64,000 bases of DNA from Sphaerisporangium sp040685555 (GTDB lineage: Bacteria; Actinomycetota; Actinomycetes; Streptosporangiales; Streptosporangiaceae). The stretch is from NCBI RefSeq assembly GCF_040685555.1, contig NZ_JBFBIK010000003.1, positions 62,001-126,000 of the forward strand, given 5' to 3'. Below are positions 43,541 to 52,512 of the stretch, piece after piece. The notes under the pieces are model-generated. The model ran no database searches. It was not told the DNA's origin and was given only the letters and a program-made list of their open reading frames with translations. A program made the translations under genes and the position numbers. Every line of letters starts with the position of its first letter. Within the stretch, counting starts at the first letter, position 1.

Positions 43541-44515
43541 ATGGGGACTAACACTCGTGACGTGAGGGTCTGGGCGGCGCTGGCGGCCGTGTATGTCGTG
43601 TGGGGGTCGACCTACCTCGGCATCATGATCACCATCGAGACCATCCCCCCGATGCTCAGCGGCGGTCTGCGCTTCGTCGCGGCCGCCATCATCCTCGGCA
43701 CCGTGCTCGTGGTGCGCCGGGGGGCAGGGAGCCTCCGCATGACCCGGCGGGAGTTCCTCGGGGCCGGCCTGGTCGGGCTGCTGCTGCTCACGGGCGGCAA
43801 CGGCATGGTGGCGCTGGCCGAGCAGCACATCTCCTCCGGCCTCGCCTCCCTGCTGGTCGCGTCGGTGCCGCTGTGGCTGGTGATCTTCCGCATGATGGCC
43901 CGCGACCGCCCCCGGCTGCTGACGCTGGCCGGAGTGCTCATCGGGTTCTGCGGTGTCGCCGGGCTCTCACTGACCGGTGCCCCGTCGTCCAGCGCCGTAA
44001 GCATCGTGATCATCCTGGCCGGGTCGCTCTCGTGGTCGATCGGATCGTTCCTGCCCACCGTCATCTCCATGCCCAAGGATCCCTTCGTGGCCAGCACGGT
44101 CGAGATGGCCGTAGGCGGCGCCGGGCTCCTCGTGGCGGGCCCCGCCTTCGGCGAGCGCCTGCACCTCTCCACAATCAGCGGGAGCTCGTGGCTGGCGCTC
44201 CTCTACCTGGTCCTGATCGGCTCGCTGGTCGGCTTCACGTCGTACGTGTGGCTGCTCGGCAACGCGCCGATCTCGCTGGTGTCCACCTACGCGTACGTCA
44301 ACCCGGTGGTGGCCGTGATCCTCGGCGTCGTCGTGCTCAGCGAGCGGGTGACCACCCAGATGTTCGCCGCCGGGCTCGTCATCGTCCTCGGCGTCGCGCT
44401 CGTCGTGTCCACCGAGCGCAACGGCCGGCGTCCCGCGACGGAGGAGCCGGCCGAGGACGTCAGGCCCGGCCCCTCACGTGGGCTTCCCCCGGCAGCCGAC
44501 GTCACTCCTTCCTGA
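43541..44515 (+). CDS. EamA/DMT family transporter
   Basis: 324 residues with about ten membrane helices in two EamA repeats: the first opens WAALAAVYVVWGSTYLGIMI, the second SIVIILAGSLSWSIGSFLPTV, and ends VSTYAYVNPVVAVILGVVVL, the typical RhaT/YdcZ-like signature. Probably exports amino acids or related metabolites; substrate unknown. ATG 43541 gives a tight N-terminus but has a weak ribosome-binding site. The DnaA-box cluster ends 75-100 bp upstream, so DnaA might control its transcription. The last 14 bases overlap convergent hisC/pat. Confidence 0.88.
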   Translation: MGTNTRDVRVWAALAAVYVVWGSTYLGIMITIETIPPMLSGGLRFVAAAIILGTVLVVRRGAGSLRMTRREFLGAGLVGLLLLTGGNGMVALAEQHISSGLASLLVASVPLWLVIFRMMARDRPRLLTLAGVLIGFCGVAGLSLTGAPSSSAVSIVIILAGSLSWSIGSFLPTVISMPKDPFVASTVEMAVGGAGLLVAGPAFGERLHLSTISGSSWLALLYLVLIGSLVGFTSYVWLLGNAPISLVSTYAYVNPVVAVILGVVVLSERVTTQMFAAGLVIVLGVALVVSTERNGRRPATEEPAEDVRPGPSRGLPPAADVTPS

Positions 44516-45563
44516 AGGCCTCCGCGGCGGCCAGGAAGGCGTCGTTGGCGTCGGGCGAGCCGATGGAGACGCGGGCGCCCTCGGCCGCGAAGGGCCGTAC
44601 GGCGACACCGTCGACGGCGCAGCGCTCGGCGAACTCGACCGTGCGCTCGCCGAGCCGCAGCCAGACGAAGTTGGCCTCGGTGGGCGGGACCTCCCACCCC
44701 TGGCCGAGCAGGGCCTCGCGGACGCGGGCGCGCTCCTTGACGACCGTCTCGACGCGCTCCAGCAGCTCGTCCTCGGCCCTGAGGGAGGCGACCGCGGCGG
44801 CCTGCGCGATGCTGTTGATCGCGAAGGGCATCATCGTCTTGCGCACGGCCGAGGCCACGGGAGCGTGGGCGATGAGGTAGCCCACCCGGAGCCCCGCCAG
44901 GCCGTACGCCTTGGAGAAGGTGCGCAGGACGGCGACGTTCGGCCGGTCGGCGTAAAGGCTGAGCCCGTCGGGCACGTCGGCGTCGCGCACATACTCGCGG
45001 TAGGCCTCGTCGAGCACGACCAGAACGTCCTCGGGCACCCGGTCGAGGAACGCCGTGAGCTCGGCGGCGCGGTTGACGGTGCCGGTCGGGTTGTTCGGGT
45101 TGCACACGAAGATCATGCGTGTGCTGGGCGTGATCGCCGCCGCCATCGCGGACAGGTCGTGGGTCTCCTCCTCGAGGGGCACCCGCACAGAGGTCACCCC
45201 CGCCAGGTCGGCGAGCAGGGGATAGGCCTCGAACGACCGCCAGGCGTAGATCACCTCGGCGCCCGGCTCGCCCACGGTCTCGAAGAGCTCCTGGGCGACC
45301 GTCACCGAGCCGGCCCCGAGCGCGATGTGCTCCTGGGGCACCGCGAACCGCTCGGCCAGGGCCTCGGTGAGCGCCACGCACGCCGGGTCGGGATAGCGGT
45401 TGACGTCCCTCGCGGCGGCGGCGATCGCCTCCACCACGGAGGGCAGCGGGTCATAGGGGGACTCGTTGGACGACAGCTTGAACGAGCGGCCGTCGGCGGA
45501 GACCACGGCCTTGCCCGCCCGGTAGGCGGGCAACTCATCGAGAATCGGACGGAAACGCGGCAT
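44502..45563 (-). CDS. Class I/II aminotransferase, histidinol-phosphate/aromatic (HisC/Pat type)
   Basis: 353 residues. PLP-dependent fold type I enzyme: KLSSNESPYDPLP, GAGSVTVAQELFE, FVCNPNNPTGT, VVLDEAYREYV and the PLP-lysine in RTFSKAYGLAGLRVGY, with the phosphate-binding Arg that follows. These are hallmarks of HisC and of the actinobacterial aromatic aminotransferase Pat. With no his operon around it, the Pat/HisC2 role (phenylpyruvate amination) is more likely than histidine synthesis. ATG 45563 has an AAGG site. Overlaps the EamA gene by 14 bases, tail to tail. Confidence 0.85.
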   Translation of the reverse strand: MPRFRPILDELPAYRAGKAVVSADGRSFKLSSNESPYDPLPSVVEAIAAAARDVNRYPDPACVALTEALAERFAVPQEHIALGAGSVTVAQELFETVGEPGAEVIYAWRSFEAYPLLADLAGVTSVRVPLEEETHDLSAMAAAITPSTRMIFVCNPNNPTGTVNRAAELTAFLDRVPEDVLVVLDEAYREYVRDADVPDGLSLYADRPNVAVLRTFSKAYGLAGLRVGYLIAHAPVASAVRKTMMPFAINSIAQAAAVASLRAEDELLERVETVVKERARVREALLGQGWEVPPTEANFVWLRLGERTVEFAERCAVDGVAVRPFAAEGARVSIGSPDANDAFLAAAEAFRKE

Positions 45564-45638
45564 GGCCTTACCTTATGACGCGGCCACGGCTCGAAGACCC
45601 CTGACCATGCCCTCGAAGGCCCCCTGAAGACCGCGAGC

Positions 45639-46301
45639 CTAACCGGCCAGGCGCAGCATCGGCGGGTGGAGCAGCTCGGCAGGCCCCCGGCGGTAGAGCA
45701 TGGCCGGCCGCCCGCCGTCGCGCGTGGTCGTGCGCCCCGTGGGGACGAGGAACCCGTCGGCCTTGGTGACCTTGCGGTGGAAGTTGCGCGGGTCGAGGGA
45801 GCGGCCCCACACGATCTCGTACACCCGGCGCAGGTCGGCGACGGTGAACTCCGAGGGGCAGAACGCCGCGCCGAGCGAGGTGTACTCCAGCTTGGCCCCG
45901 GCGCGCTCGATGCCGTCGAGCACGATGCGGCGGTGGTCGAAGGCCATCACGTCGAGCGAGGAGACCGGCTGCCAGCTCATGTGCGCCTCGGTCGGGGCGG
46001 GCAGGTCGGGCGCGAGCCCGAGGTAGGCCACGCTCACCACGCGCTGCCGGGGGTCGCGGTCGGGGTAGCCGTAGGTCTGGAGCTGCTCCAGGTGGACCGG
46101 CGCCCCGGGCAGCCCGGCGCGCTCGCCGAGGACCCGCGACGCGGCGGCCGGGAGGTCCTCCTCCAGCTGGATGAACCCGCCGGAGAGCGCCCAGCGCCCT
46201 TCGTACGGCGGACGGTCGCGCTTCCAGACCAGGGCGCTGAGCTGCTGGCAGCGCACGGTGAGCACGACGAGGTCCACGCTGACGGGAATGCGCGGCACCA
46301 T
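45639..46301 (-). CDS. NrtR-like Nudix-domain transcriptional regulator
   Basis: About 220 residues. N-terminal Nudix domain (VSVDLVVLTVRCQQLSALVWKR, WALSGGFIQLEEDLPAAASR) in which the Nudix box lacks the REUxEExGU glutamates (VLGERAGL), so it is probably a ligand-binding rather than a hydrolysing domain. The C-terminal ~80 residues are the winged helix of the NrtR family (FTVADLRRVYEIVWG, DPRNFHRKVTKADGFLVPTG). NrtR proteins sense ADP-ribose or NAD metabolites. ATG 46301 starts at the family N-terminus; GTG 46325 would add eight residues. Ends 75 bp from hisC/pat on the same strand. Confidence 0.82.
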   Translation of the reverse strand: MVPRIPVSVDLVVLTVRCQQLSALVWKRDRPPYEGRWALSGGFIQLEEDLPAAASRVLGERAGLPGAPVHLEQLQTYGYPDRDPRQRVVSVAYLGLAPDLPAPTEAHMSWQPVSSLDVMAFDHRRIVLDGIERAGAKLEYTSLGAAFCPSEFTVADLRRVYEIVWGRSLDPRNFHRKVTKADGFLVPTGRTTTRDGGRPAMLYRRGPAELLHPPMLRLAG

Positions 46302-46340
46302 GGGACGCACGTTACACCGGTACACGAGGGCCGAAGACCG

Positions 46341-48149
46341 TCACGCCCCGCGGTTGAGGTAGACCGGGGCGTTGCTCTTGCGCCCGTCGGGCGAGGTCAC
46401 GTCCACGCGTAACCACGCGTCCGAGGGCACCGAGCTCCAGTCGACCGGCACCCAGATCTTCTGCACGGCGGGGGGCAGCCCGGGGATGGGGGTCTTGTCG
46501 GTCCATCCGACCGCCGCCGAGTCGGCCTCGCGCGGCTCGTCTCCGCCGTACCAGCTCACCGTGACCCTGCCGAGGGCCAGGTTGTAGCCGCGGACCTCGA
46601 TGCCGTCCTGGATGCCCCGCTTGCCGCTGACGACCTGGATCGGGATGGGCCGGTCCCAGTCCTTCGCGACCTGCTCGGCGAGCGTCGGCGACCCGCAGTT
46701 GAAGAAGCTGCTCCACTTGTAGGAGATGATCTTGGACACGTACGGTCCGGCGAACGCGACGGCCGCGTCGAGGCGTTCCTTGTCCGTGGCGCCTCGCTTG
46801 CCGCCGGCCTCGCAGGCGCCGTCGCCCTTCGGCTCGAACGCCTCCACGTTGGCCCAGAGCTGAACCTCGCGCCCCTCGGCGCGCATCTCCCCGAGCGCGT
46901 TGGACATCGCGCGGTAGTAGTCGCGCGTGGCGCCGTAGTACGCCTCGCCGTAGGAGGTGTCGCCCACCACGGGCTTGAGCCGGTCGTCGACCGTCTGGCC
47001 CTTCAGGTTCGGCCAGTACAGGCCGACCTTGCCCGTGCCGCGGCTGTCCTGCGGGGCGATGATGCCGACGCCCGTCTGCGCGAGGACCTTGAAGCCCCGC
47101 GCGACCTGCTCGGGCGTCGAGGTGAACTTCTTGCCCCTGCGCCCGTCGAGGTACGGGCTGACCATGATGGGCTTGCCGGGAAGCTCCTGCTGCACGATGT
47201 CGTGCTGCTCGGCGTACACCTGGAGGGTCGTGACCACGGCCGGGTCGGGCCAGTCCCTGAGCTGTAACTCGAAGGGCTGGTAGACCCCGCCGAGAGAGGT
47301 CCTGTCGTTGAAGCGGTCGCCGTAGTCCTGCAGGACGCGCCGGGTCAGCGTGGTGAGCGTCCCGATGTGCCGGGGGTCGGCCTTGGTGGGCTCCACACGG
47401 TCGCGCGGTGCCAGCGGCAGCGCGGGGAAGACCTTCATCGCGAAGCGGTCGGCCAGGTCGAGGATCTCGGTCAGGCTGTCCTTGAGCGCGCCGTTGACGA
47501 GGATGAGGTGGTACCCCCTGCCCTTTGAGCTGAAGTCGCACGTCGCGTCGTCGGAGCCGTCGTCGGGGGCGAGCACGCGATAGTAGACGTCGGCGCCGAC
47601 CGTGATCGTGTGCTCCATCTGGGGGCAGCGGAACAGGCCCCTGCCGAACGCCTCGTCGGTCCGGTAGACGTACGTCCAGGTGATGCGATTGCCGGGGTTG
47701 GCGGCCTTGAGCGCGGACTCGGCGGCCTGCACACAGGTCATGCCGTTCTCCTCGCACCTTTGATAGCGAGGGTCGGGGGCCTTGCCCACCGCGTCCAGCA
47801 CCTGCCCGTCCTGGTCCACGGCGCGCGGCTGGAGACCGAATCCAAGACGTACGACGGTGTCCCCGCCGACCTGGTGGATGGCCTGGAGCTGGCTGCGCCA
47901 CGTGCAGTGGTCGGAGGTGGGCACCAGCCAGTATCCGGTGACGGCGTACGGCGCGGGGGTCGTGGTGTCGAACGTTCCACAGGGGTCGCTGAACACGCTG
48001 GCCGTCGGCGTCGGGGTGCCCGGCTTCGGCTGCTGGGCCGGTGTGGTCGTCGCGGTCCTGGAGCCGCCTTGGGAGTCCGGCAGGACGATGACGATGGCCG
48101 CGACAGCGGCCAGAAGAGCCGCTCCCAGGAGCAGAGTGAGCCCGCGCAC
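46341..48149 (-). CDS. Membrane-anchored DUF4434-like glycoside-hydrolase-fold protein
   Basis: About 602 residues from GTG 48149. An N-terminal anchor (LTLLLGAALLAAVAAIVIVL) is followed by a Thr/Pro linker and a large extracytoplasmic domain. GVGIIAPQDSRGTGKVGLYW and REVQLWANVEAFEPK match the DUF4434 TIM-barrel family, related to glycoside hydrolases; the Glu of the WANVEAF motif is a catalytic candidate. The C-terminal ~120 residues are a beta-sandwich (VRGYNLALGRVTVSWYGG). Several Cys suggest disulphides. Lies at the end of glycan cluster B, so it may trim or bind the polymer. A longer start at 48236 is possible but lacks a signal-like N-terminus. Confidence 0.65.
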   Translation of the reverse strand: MRGLTLLLGAALLAAVAAIVIVLPDSQGGSRTATTTPAQQPKPGTPTPTASVFSDPCGTFDTTTPAPYAVTGYWLVPTSDHCTWRSQLQAIHQVGGDTVVRLGFGLQPRAVDQDGQVLDAVGKAPDPRYQRCEENGMTCVQAAESALKAANPGNRITWTYVYRTDEAFGRGLFRCPQMEHTITVGADVYYRVLAPDDGSDDATCDFSSKGRGYHLILVNGALKDSLTEILDLADRFAMKVFPALPLAPRDRVEPTKADPRHIGTLTTLTRRVLQDYGDRFNDRTSLGGVYQPFELQLRDWPDPAVVTTLQVYAEQHDIVQQELPGKPIMVSPYLDGRRGKKFTSTPEQVARGFKVLAQTGVGIIAPQDSRGTGKVGLYWPNLKGQTVDDRLKPVVGDTSYGEAYYGATRDYYRAMSNALGEMRAEGREVQLWANVEAFEPKGDGACEAGGKRGATDKERLDAAVAFAGPYVSKIISYKWSSFFNCGSPTLAEQVAKDWDRPIPIQVVSGKRGIQDGIEVRGYNLALGRVTVSWYGGDEPREADSAAVGWTDKTPIPGLPPAVQKIWVPVDWSSVPSDAWLRVDVTSPDGRKSNAPVYLNRGA

Positions 48150-48176
48150 CTTCAGGAGATTACCGTCCTTAAATTG

Positions 48177-48222
48177 TGGCCCTGATAAAAAACGATCAGG
48201 ATCGGGGGGTCGCCCAGGGCCA
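48177..48222 (-). promoter_or_regulatory. Mutually exclusive hairpins between GT4 and DUF4434 genes
   Basis: TGGCCCTG (48177-48184) pairs with CAGGGCCA (48215-48222), while CCTGAT (48181-48186) pairs with ATCAGG (48195-48200). They share bases 48181-48184, so only one can form. Read on the gene strand, CGATCCTGATCG is followed by TTTTTT, a weak terminator. A leaky terminator or attenuator between the two genes is plausible. Confidence 0.5.
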
Positions 48223-48274
48223 CGCTGGGAGGGCATCCCGGCGCCCGGGCGTTCGAAGCGTCAGTGCCCAGGAA

Positions 48275-49363
48275 CTACTTCTTCACGCCCGCCCACGCTT
48301 CGAGCTGGGTGACGAACCTCCGCGCGGAGTTCGGCCAGTGGTGGTTGGCCCGGGCGGCGGCGTAACCGCGCGCGCCCGCCGCCCGGCGCTCCGCCGGCTC
48401 GTTGCGCAGCCGCAGCACCGCGCGTGCCACCGCCTGGGGGTCGCGCCAGGGCACGACCACGCCGCTCTGGTAACGCTCCACGAGCTCGACCGCCCTGGGC
48501 GACGGCGTGGTGATCACCGGTATGCCGTGCGCCATGTACTCGACGATCTTGGTGGGCATGGAATGGCGGTAGTTCGGCTCGTCGTGTAACAGCGAGAGCC
48601 CGGCCAGCGCCCCGTCGAGCCGCTTGAGCGCCTCGTCGTTGGGCATGAAGTCACGCCACTCCAGCACTCCATCGGCCACAGCCTGATTGAGCATGGGCCT
48701 GCTCTGCGGGTCGGCGTAGCCGATCAGCTCGACCGCCACGCGGTGCGGCTGGAGCAGCCGGCCCACCTCGACGGCCTCGCGTACGCCCCGCGCCTCCGAC
48801 AGCCAGCCCAGGTAGACGACGCGGTCGTCGGAAGGCTCGCTGACGTGGTCGGGCACCCAGGTCTCGTTCGGCACGACCAGGTGCGCCTGCCGGAACCGGC
48901 CCGCGTAGGCGGTCTCGGCCAGCAGCAGGTGCAGGTGGCGCTCCGCCGTGCCCTCCAGCAGCCGGGCGAGGAAGCGCGTCGGCGGGCGCAAGAACGAGGG
49001 CAGCCACGGCTTCAGCGACAGCGTGGCGGGGGTGTCCTCATGGACGTCCCACACCACAGGAGGCCTGCGCCGCACGCCCGCGACCGCGAGCAGCAGCTCG
49101 GGGTCGTGGATGAGCGCCAGGTCGACCTGGCCGCGGAGGCTCTTGAACAGCCGCCGGGCCGCCCGCACCGCGGACAGCCGCTTGCGCTCCGCCGCCCTCG
49201 GCAGATCGACCCCGGTGACCCACGACCTCGGCACGACGCCCCGCGCGGTGTACGGCGCGGCGTACGTGACCGCATGACCGGCGTCCACGAGCGCGCGGAT
49301 CTGCCGGTGCAGGATCCGGGCGTCCTCGGGGTGGTGGACCACCGTCATGACAAGCACGTGCAC
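48275..49363 (-). CDS. Glycosyltransferase family 4
   Basis: 362 residues. GT-B fold: N-terminal domain with MTVVHHPEDARILHRQIRAL and ALIHDPELLLAVAG, C-terminal nucleotide-sugar domain with RVVYLGWLSEARGVREAVE, KRLDGALAGLSLLHDEPNY and PTKIVEYMAHGIPVITT (the acidic E of the EX7E-type motif). No membrane helices. Predicted retaining transferase acting on cytoplasmic lipid-linked intermediates in cluster B. Starts 18 bp after the dehydrogenase stop, so the two are co-transcribed. Confidence 0.85.
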   Translation of the reverse strand: MHVLVMTVVHHPEDARILHRQIRALVDAGHAVTYAAPYTARGVVPRSWVTGVDLPRAAERKRLSAVRAARRLFKSLRGQVDLALIHDPELLLAVAGVRRRPPVVWDVHEDTPATLSLKPWLPSFLRPPTRFLARLLEGTAERHLHLLLAETAYAGRFRQAHLVVPNETWVPDHVSEPSDDRVVYLGWLSEARGVREAVEVGRLLQPHRVAVELIGYADPQSRPMLNQAVADGVLEWRDFMPNDEALKRLDGALAGLSLLHDEPNYRHSMPTKIVEYMAHGIPVITTPSPRAVELVERYQSGVVVPWRDPQAVARAVLRLRNEPAERRAAGARGYAAARANHHWPNSARRFVTQLEAWAGVKK

Positions 49364-49381
49364 GCGCCGACCCTCCGCCCG

Positions 49382-50647
49382 TCAGAGCCGCTCGACGCGT
49401 TCGCCCTCGGAGAGGACGCCCCGGGTGTCGAGAAGTAGATGCGCTCGTTTCTCCACCATGTCCAGGTCGAACTCCGAGTGCTGCTGGAGCAGGACGGTCA
49501 CGTCCGCCCTCTCCACCGCCTCAGCGAGATCGTCCTCTCGTGGTACTTCGACCCCGTCGACCGTCCACTGCTTCACGTGTGGGTCGGCGAAGACGAGCTC
49601 GGCGCCGAGATCGCGGAACGCTCGCGCGATCGGCACCGCCGGAGTCTCGCGCTCGTCGGCGATATCCGGCTTGTAGGTGACGCCCATCAGCAGGACGCGG
49701 GAGCCGTTGACCGGCTTCTTGGCGCGGTTCAGCAGGCGCTGCACGCGGGCCACGACGTACGCCGGCATCCGCTCGTTGATCTCCTGTGCCAGCTCCACGA
49801 AGCGGAACGGGTAGCCGAGCTTGCGCACGGCGTGGGAGAGGTACGAGGGGTCGACCGGGATGCAGTGACCGCCCACGCCCGGACCGGGCAGGAACTTCTG
49901 GAAGCCGAACGGCTTGGTGGAGGCGGCCTCGATGGCCTCCCACAGGTTCACGCCGAGCTCGTCGCAGAAGATGGCCATCTCGTTGACGAGCGCGATGTTG
50001 ACGTGCCGGTAGGTGTTCTCCAGCAGCTTGGCCATCTCGGCCTCGCGCGTGCCGCTGACGGTCACGACCTGCTCGATGAACCGGGCGTAGAACGCCTCCG
50101 CGCGGTCGCGGCACGCCTTGGTGTACCCGCCGACCACCTTCGGGGTGTTGCGCAGCCCGTACTTGGTGTTGCCGGGGTCGATGCGCTCCGGCGAGAAGGC
50201 GAGGTGGAAGTCGACGCCGGCGGTCAGCCCGGATGCCTGTTCGAGGATCGGGCGGACGACCTCGTCGGTCGTGCCGGGGTAGGTGGTCGACTCAAGGACG
50301 ACGAGCGTGCCTCGCTGGAGGTAACGCCCCACCGCCTCGACGGCGCCGCGCACCGCCGAGAGGTCCGGACGATGGTCCTCGTCGAGCGGCGTGGGCACGC
50401 AGATGACGATGGTGTCGCTGGCGGCGAGGATCGACTGGTCGAGCGTGGCCGTGAACTCGTTGGCCAGCATGGAGTCGAGATCGGCGTCGCTCAGGTCGTC
50501 GATGTAGGAACGGCCGGAGGTCAGGGCGTCGACTTTTCGCGCGTCGACGTCCAGTCCGACCACGCGAAGACCTGCCCCCGTAGCCTCTTTGGCGAGGGGC
50601 ATGCCCACGTAACCCAGGCCGATGACCGCGAGGTCGTACCCGCTCAC
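49382..50647 (-). CDS. UDP-N-acetyl-hexosamine 6-dehydrogenase (WecC/WbpA type)
   Basis: 421 residues from GTG 50647 (AGGACG six bases upstream; a start at 50674 is less likely). NAD-binding motif LAVIGLGYVGMPLA, then LVVLESTTYPGTTDEVV, FHLAFSPERIDPGN, the catalytic KLLENTYRHVNIALVNE Lys/Asn pair and the Cys nucleophile in GPGVGGHCIPVDP; MGVTYKPDIADERETPA marks the UDP-HexNAc subfamily. Oxidises UDP-ManNAc or UDP-GlcNAc twice to the uronic acid. With WecB encoded 1.9 kb away, UDP-ManNAcA is the likely product. Confidence 0.88.
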   Translation of the reverse strand: MSGYDLAVIGLGYVGMPLAKEATGAGLRVVGLDVDARKVDALTSGRSYIDDLSDADLDSMLANEFTATLDQSILAASDTIVICVPTPLDEDHRPDLSAVRGAVEAVGRYLQRGTLVVLESTTYPGTTDEVVRPILEQASGLTAGVDFHLAFSPERIDPGNTKYGLRNTPKVVGGYTKACRDRAEAFYARFIEQVVTVSGTREAEMAKLLENTYRHVNIALVNEMAIFCDELGVNLWEAIEAASTKPFGFQKFLPGPGVGGHCIPVDPSYLSHAVRKLGYPFRFVELAQEINERMPAYVVARVQRLLNRAKKPVNGSRVLLMGVTYKPDIADERETPAVPIARAFRDLGAELVFADPHVKQWTVDGVEVPREDDLAEAVERADVTVLLQQHSEFDLDMVEKRAHLLLDTRGVLSEGERVERL

Positions 50648-50774
50648 GTGGCGTCCTGAAGCCCGAAACAACACTGCATGGTGGGAAAGGCTATCTCAAC
50701 TCCACACAGATCACGTCTAATGCGATTGAACCCATAGCCAAGCCGAGGTTTCCGATCGGTCATGACACGGGAAA

Positions 50775-52478
50775 TCATCGGGCAACGGACTGGTAGATCG
50801 TCCGATATGTCGCTGCGATCCGGCTCCACGTCCGCTTCGTCGCGACCTCGGTCCGACCGGCCTCGCCCATCTCGGCGCGCCGCTCCGGATCGTCCCTCAG
50901 ACCCGCCAGAGCCTTGGCCAGGGCGGCCGGATCACCGGGCGGTACGAGCAGGCCGGCGCCGTCCGAACCGACCAGCTCCGACAGCGCGGGAAGGTCGCTG
51001 AGCACGACCGGCTTGCCGAGCGCCATCGCCTCCACCGGCTTGAGCGGCGTCACCAGGCGGCACACGCGCAGATCCTCACGCGGGCAGACGAAGATGTCGA
51101 TGGCCGACTGCGCCTGTAGCGCCTCCTCCGGCCCGACCCGGCCCGGCAGGATCGCCAGATCGCCCAGGCCGAGCTTCTCGACCTGGGCGAGCAGCACGGG
51201 CCGCTCGGCGCCGTCGCCGACGATCAGGACGCGCACGGGAGTCCCGGTGTCACGCAGCAGCGCGGCGGCCGAGAGCAGCGTCGCGAAGCCCTCGTAGCCG
51301 ACGATGCTCGACACCGAACCGACGACGATCTCGTCCGGCGCGATGCCGTACGCGGCACGGAACGCCGCGCCGTCGTAGTCGGCGGTCAGCAGCGTGTCGT
51401 CCACGGCGTTCGGCGCGAGGAAGATCTTGTCGCGGGGCACACCCCGCTCGGCGATCTCCACCGCCATCGTCTCGGCGAGGGTCACCACCGCGTCGGCGGA
51501 GCGCATGATGTGCGCCTCCCGATCGCGCTGGAGCAGGTGCCGCTCGCTGCCGACCCTGGCCGCGTCGCGCGAGGCCCAGGTCTCCTCCAGGAAGCCCCGC
51601 ACCTCGTAGACCAGCGGCGTGCCGGTCCGCTCGCGCGCGGCGAGCGCCACAGAGCCGTTGCGGTGGTCGGTCGCGGCGTGCAGCACCTGGGGCCGAAGCG
51701 TCCTGACCAGCTCGGTCACCTCGCCTGCTCCGCGGATCATCCGGCCGCGGCTCTCGAACGGCACCTCGCCGCTCGGCAGCAGGCGGTGGTACGGGACGCC
51801 GTCGATCTCCTCGTACGGCTCGGCGTCGGCGTGCCCCTGGAGCATGGGCCAGCCCCAGCTGGTCACCACGTGCGGATCGAGCCCGGCGGCGCGCTGCGCG
51901 GTCACGATGCGGTGCGTGCGGACGGTGTACCCGGCCTGGGTGTACGGCAGCGCGTTGGTCACGCAGTGCAGCACTCGGCCCTCGACCCGCTCGCCGACGA
52001 TCACCTTGGACTTCGGCGGGATCGGAGCGGCGCCGATCGCGGCCTTCTCGCCCTCGTAGTAGGCGATCCGCCTGCGGATGAACGGCCACCGCGCGTGCGG
52101 CTGCAGGACCTCGATGGCCTTGGTCATCTTGCCGTGCTCGAACTCGGCCTTGGCCGCTTCGAGGGGGCCGTCGGCCATGCGCCGCGCTATCTTGCGCGCG
52201 GTGACGCGCACGACGCGGGCGACCGGCCACGCGACCTTGCCCACCGCTGGGCGCAGGCGTGGAGGCATCGCCTCCGCCGCCGCCTGCGCCACACGCATCG
52301 GGTCGGATTTGACCCTGGTGACGAAGACTCTGGAGACAATGACCGGATGCTGGACGAAGCCCTTGAGGAAACCGCGCACGCCGGCGCGAGCCGACTTGGG
52401 GGAGACCTTATCGGGCCGGCTGGCCTCGGAAACCACGCGGTGACCGTACCATAGGCACCGCTTGGCCCTACTGGCCAT
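50775..52478 (-). CDS. Glycosyltransferase family 4 with N-terminal extension
   Basis: About 567 residues from ATG 52478 (start uncertain; GTG 52436 gives a longer gap to divergent wecB). The first ~170 residues are a basic helical extension (FLKGFVQHPVIVSRVFVTR, MPPRLRPAVGKVAWPVARVV). The GT-B domain follows: VLHCVTNALPYTQAGYTVRTH, VLHAATDHRNGSVALAA, then FLAPNAVDDTLL, VVGSVSSIVGYEGFATLL, VRVLIVGDGAERPVLL and LVTPLKPVEAMALGKPVVLSD. The C-terminal motif with Glu in PVEAMALGKPVV is the GT4 nucleotide-sugar site. Basic helices may bind the membrane. Confidence 0.82.
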   Translation of the reverse strand: MASRAKRCLWYGHRVVSEASRPDKVSPKSARAGVRGFLKGFVQHPVIVSRVFVTRVKSDPMRVAQAAAEAMPPRLRPAVGKVAWPVARVVRVTARKIARRMADGPLEAAKAEFEHGKMTKAIEVLQPHARWPFIRRRIAYYEGEKAAIGAAPIPPKSKVIVGERVEGRVLHCVTNALPYTQAGYTVRTHRIVTAQRAAGLDPHVVTSWGWPMLQGHADAEPYEEIDGVPYHRLLPSGEVPFESRGRMIRGAGEVTELVRTLRPQVLHAATDHRNGSVALAARERTGTPLVYEVRGFLEETWASRDAARVGSERHLLQRDREAHIMRSADAVVTLAETMAVEIAERGVPRDKIFLAPNAVDDTLLTADYDGAAFRAAYGIAPDEIVVGSVSSIVGYEGFATLLSAAALLRDTGTPVRVLIVGDGAERPVLLAQVEKLGLGDLAILPGRVGPEEALQAQSAIDIFVCPREDLRVCRLVTPLKPVEAMALGKPVVLSDLPALSELVGSDGAGLLVPPGDPAALAKALAGLRDDPERRAEMGEAGRTEVATKRTWSRIAATYRTIYQSVAR

Positions 52479-52512
52479 TAGTTGACCCACTCCCGGGTGA
52501 AAGGCGAGGTCA

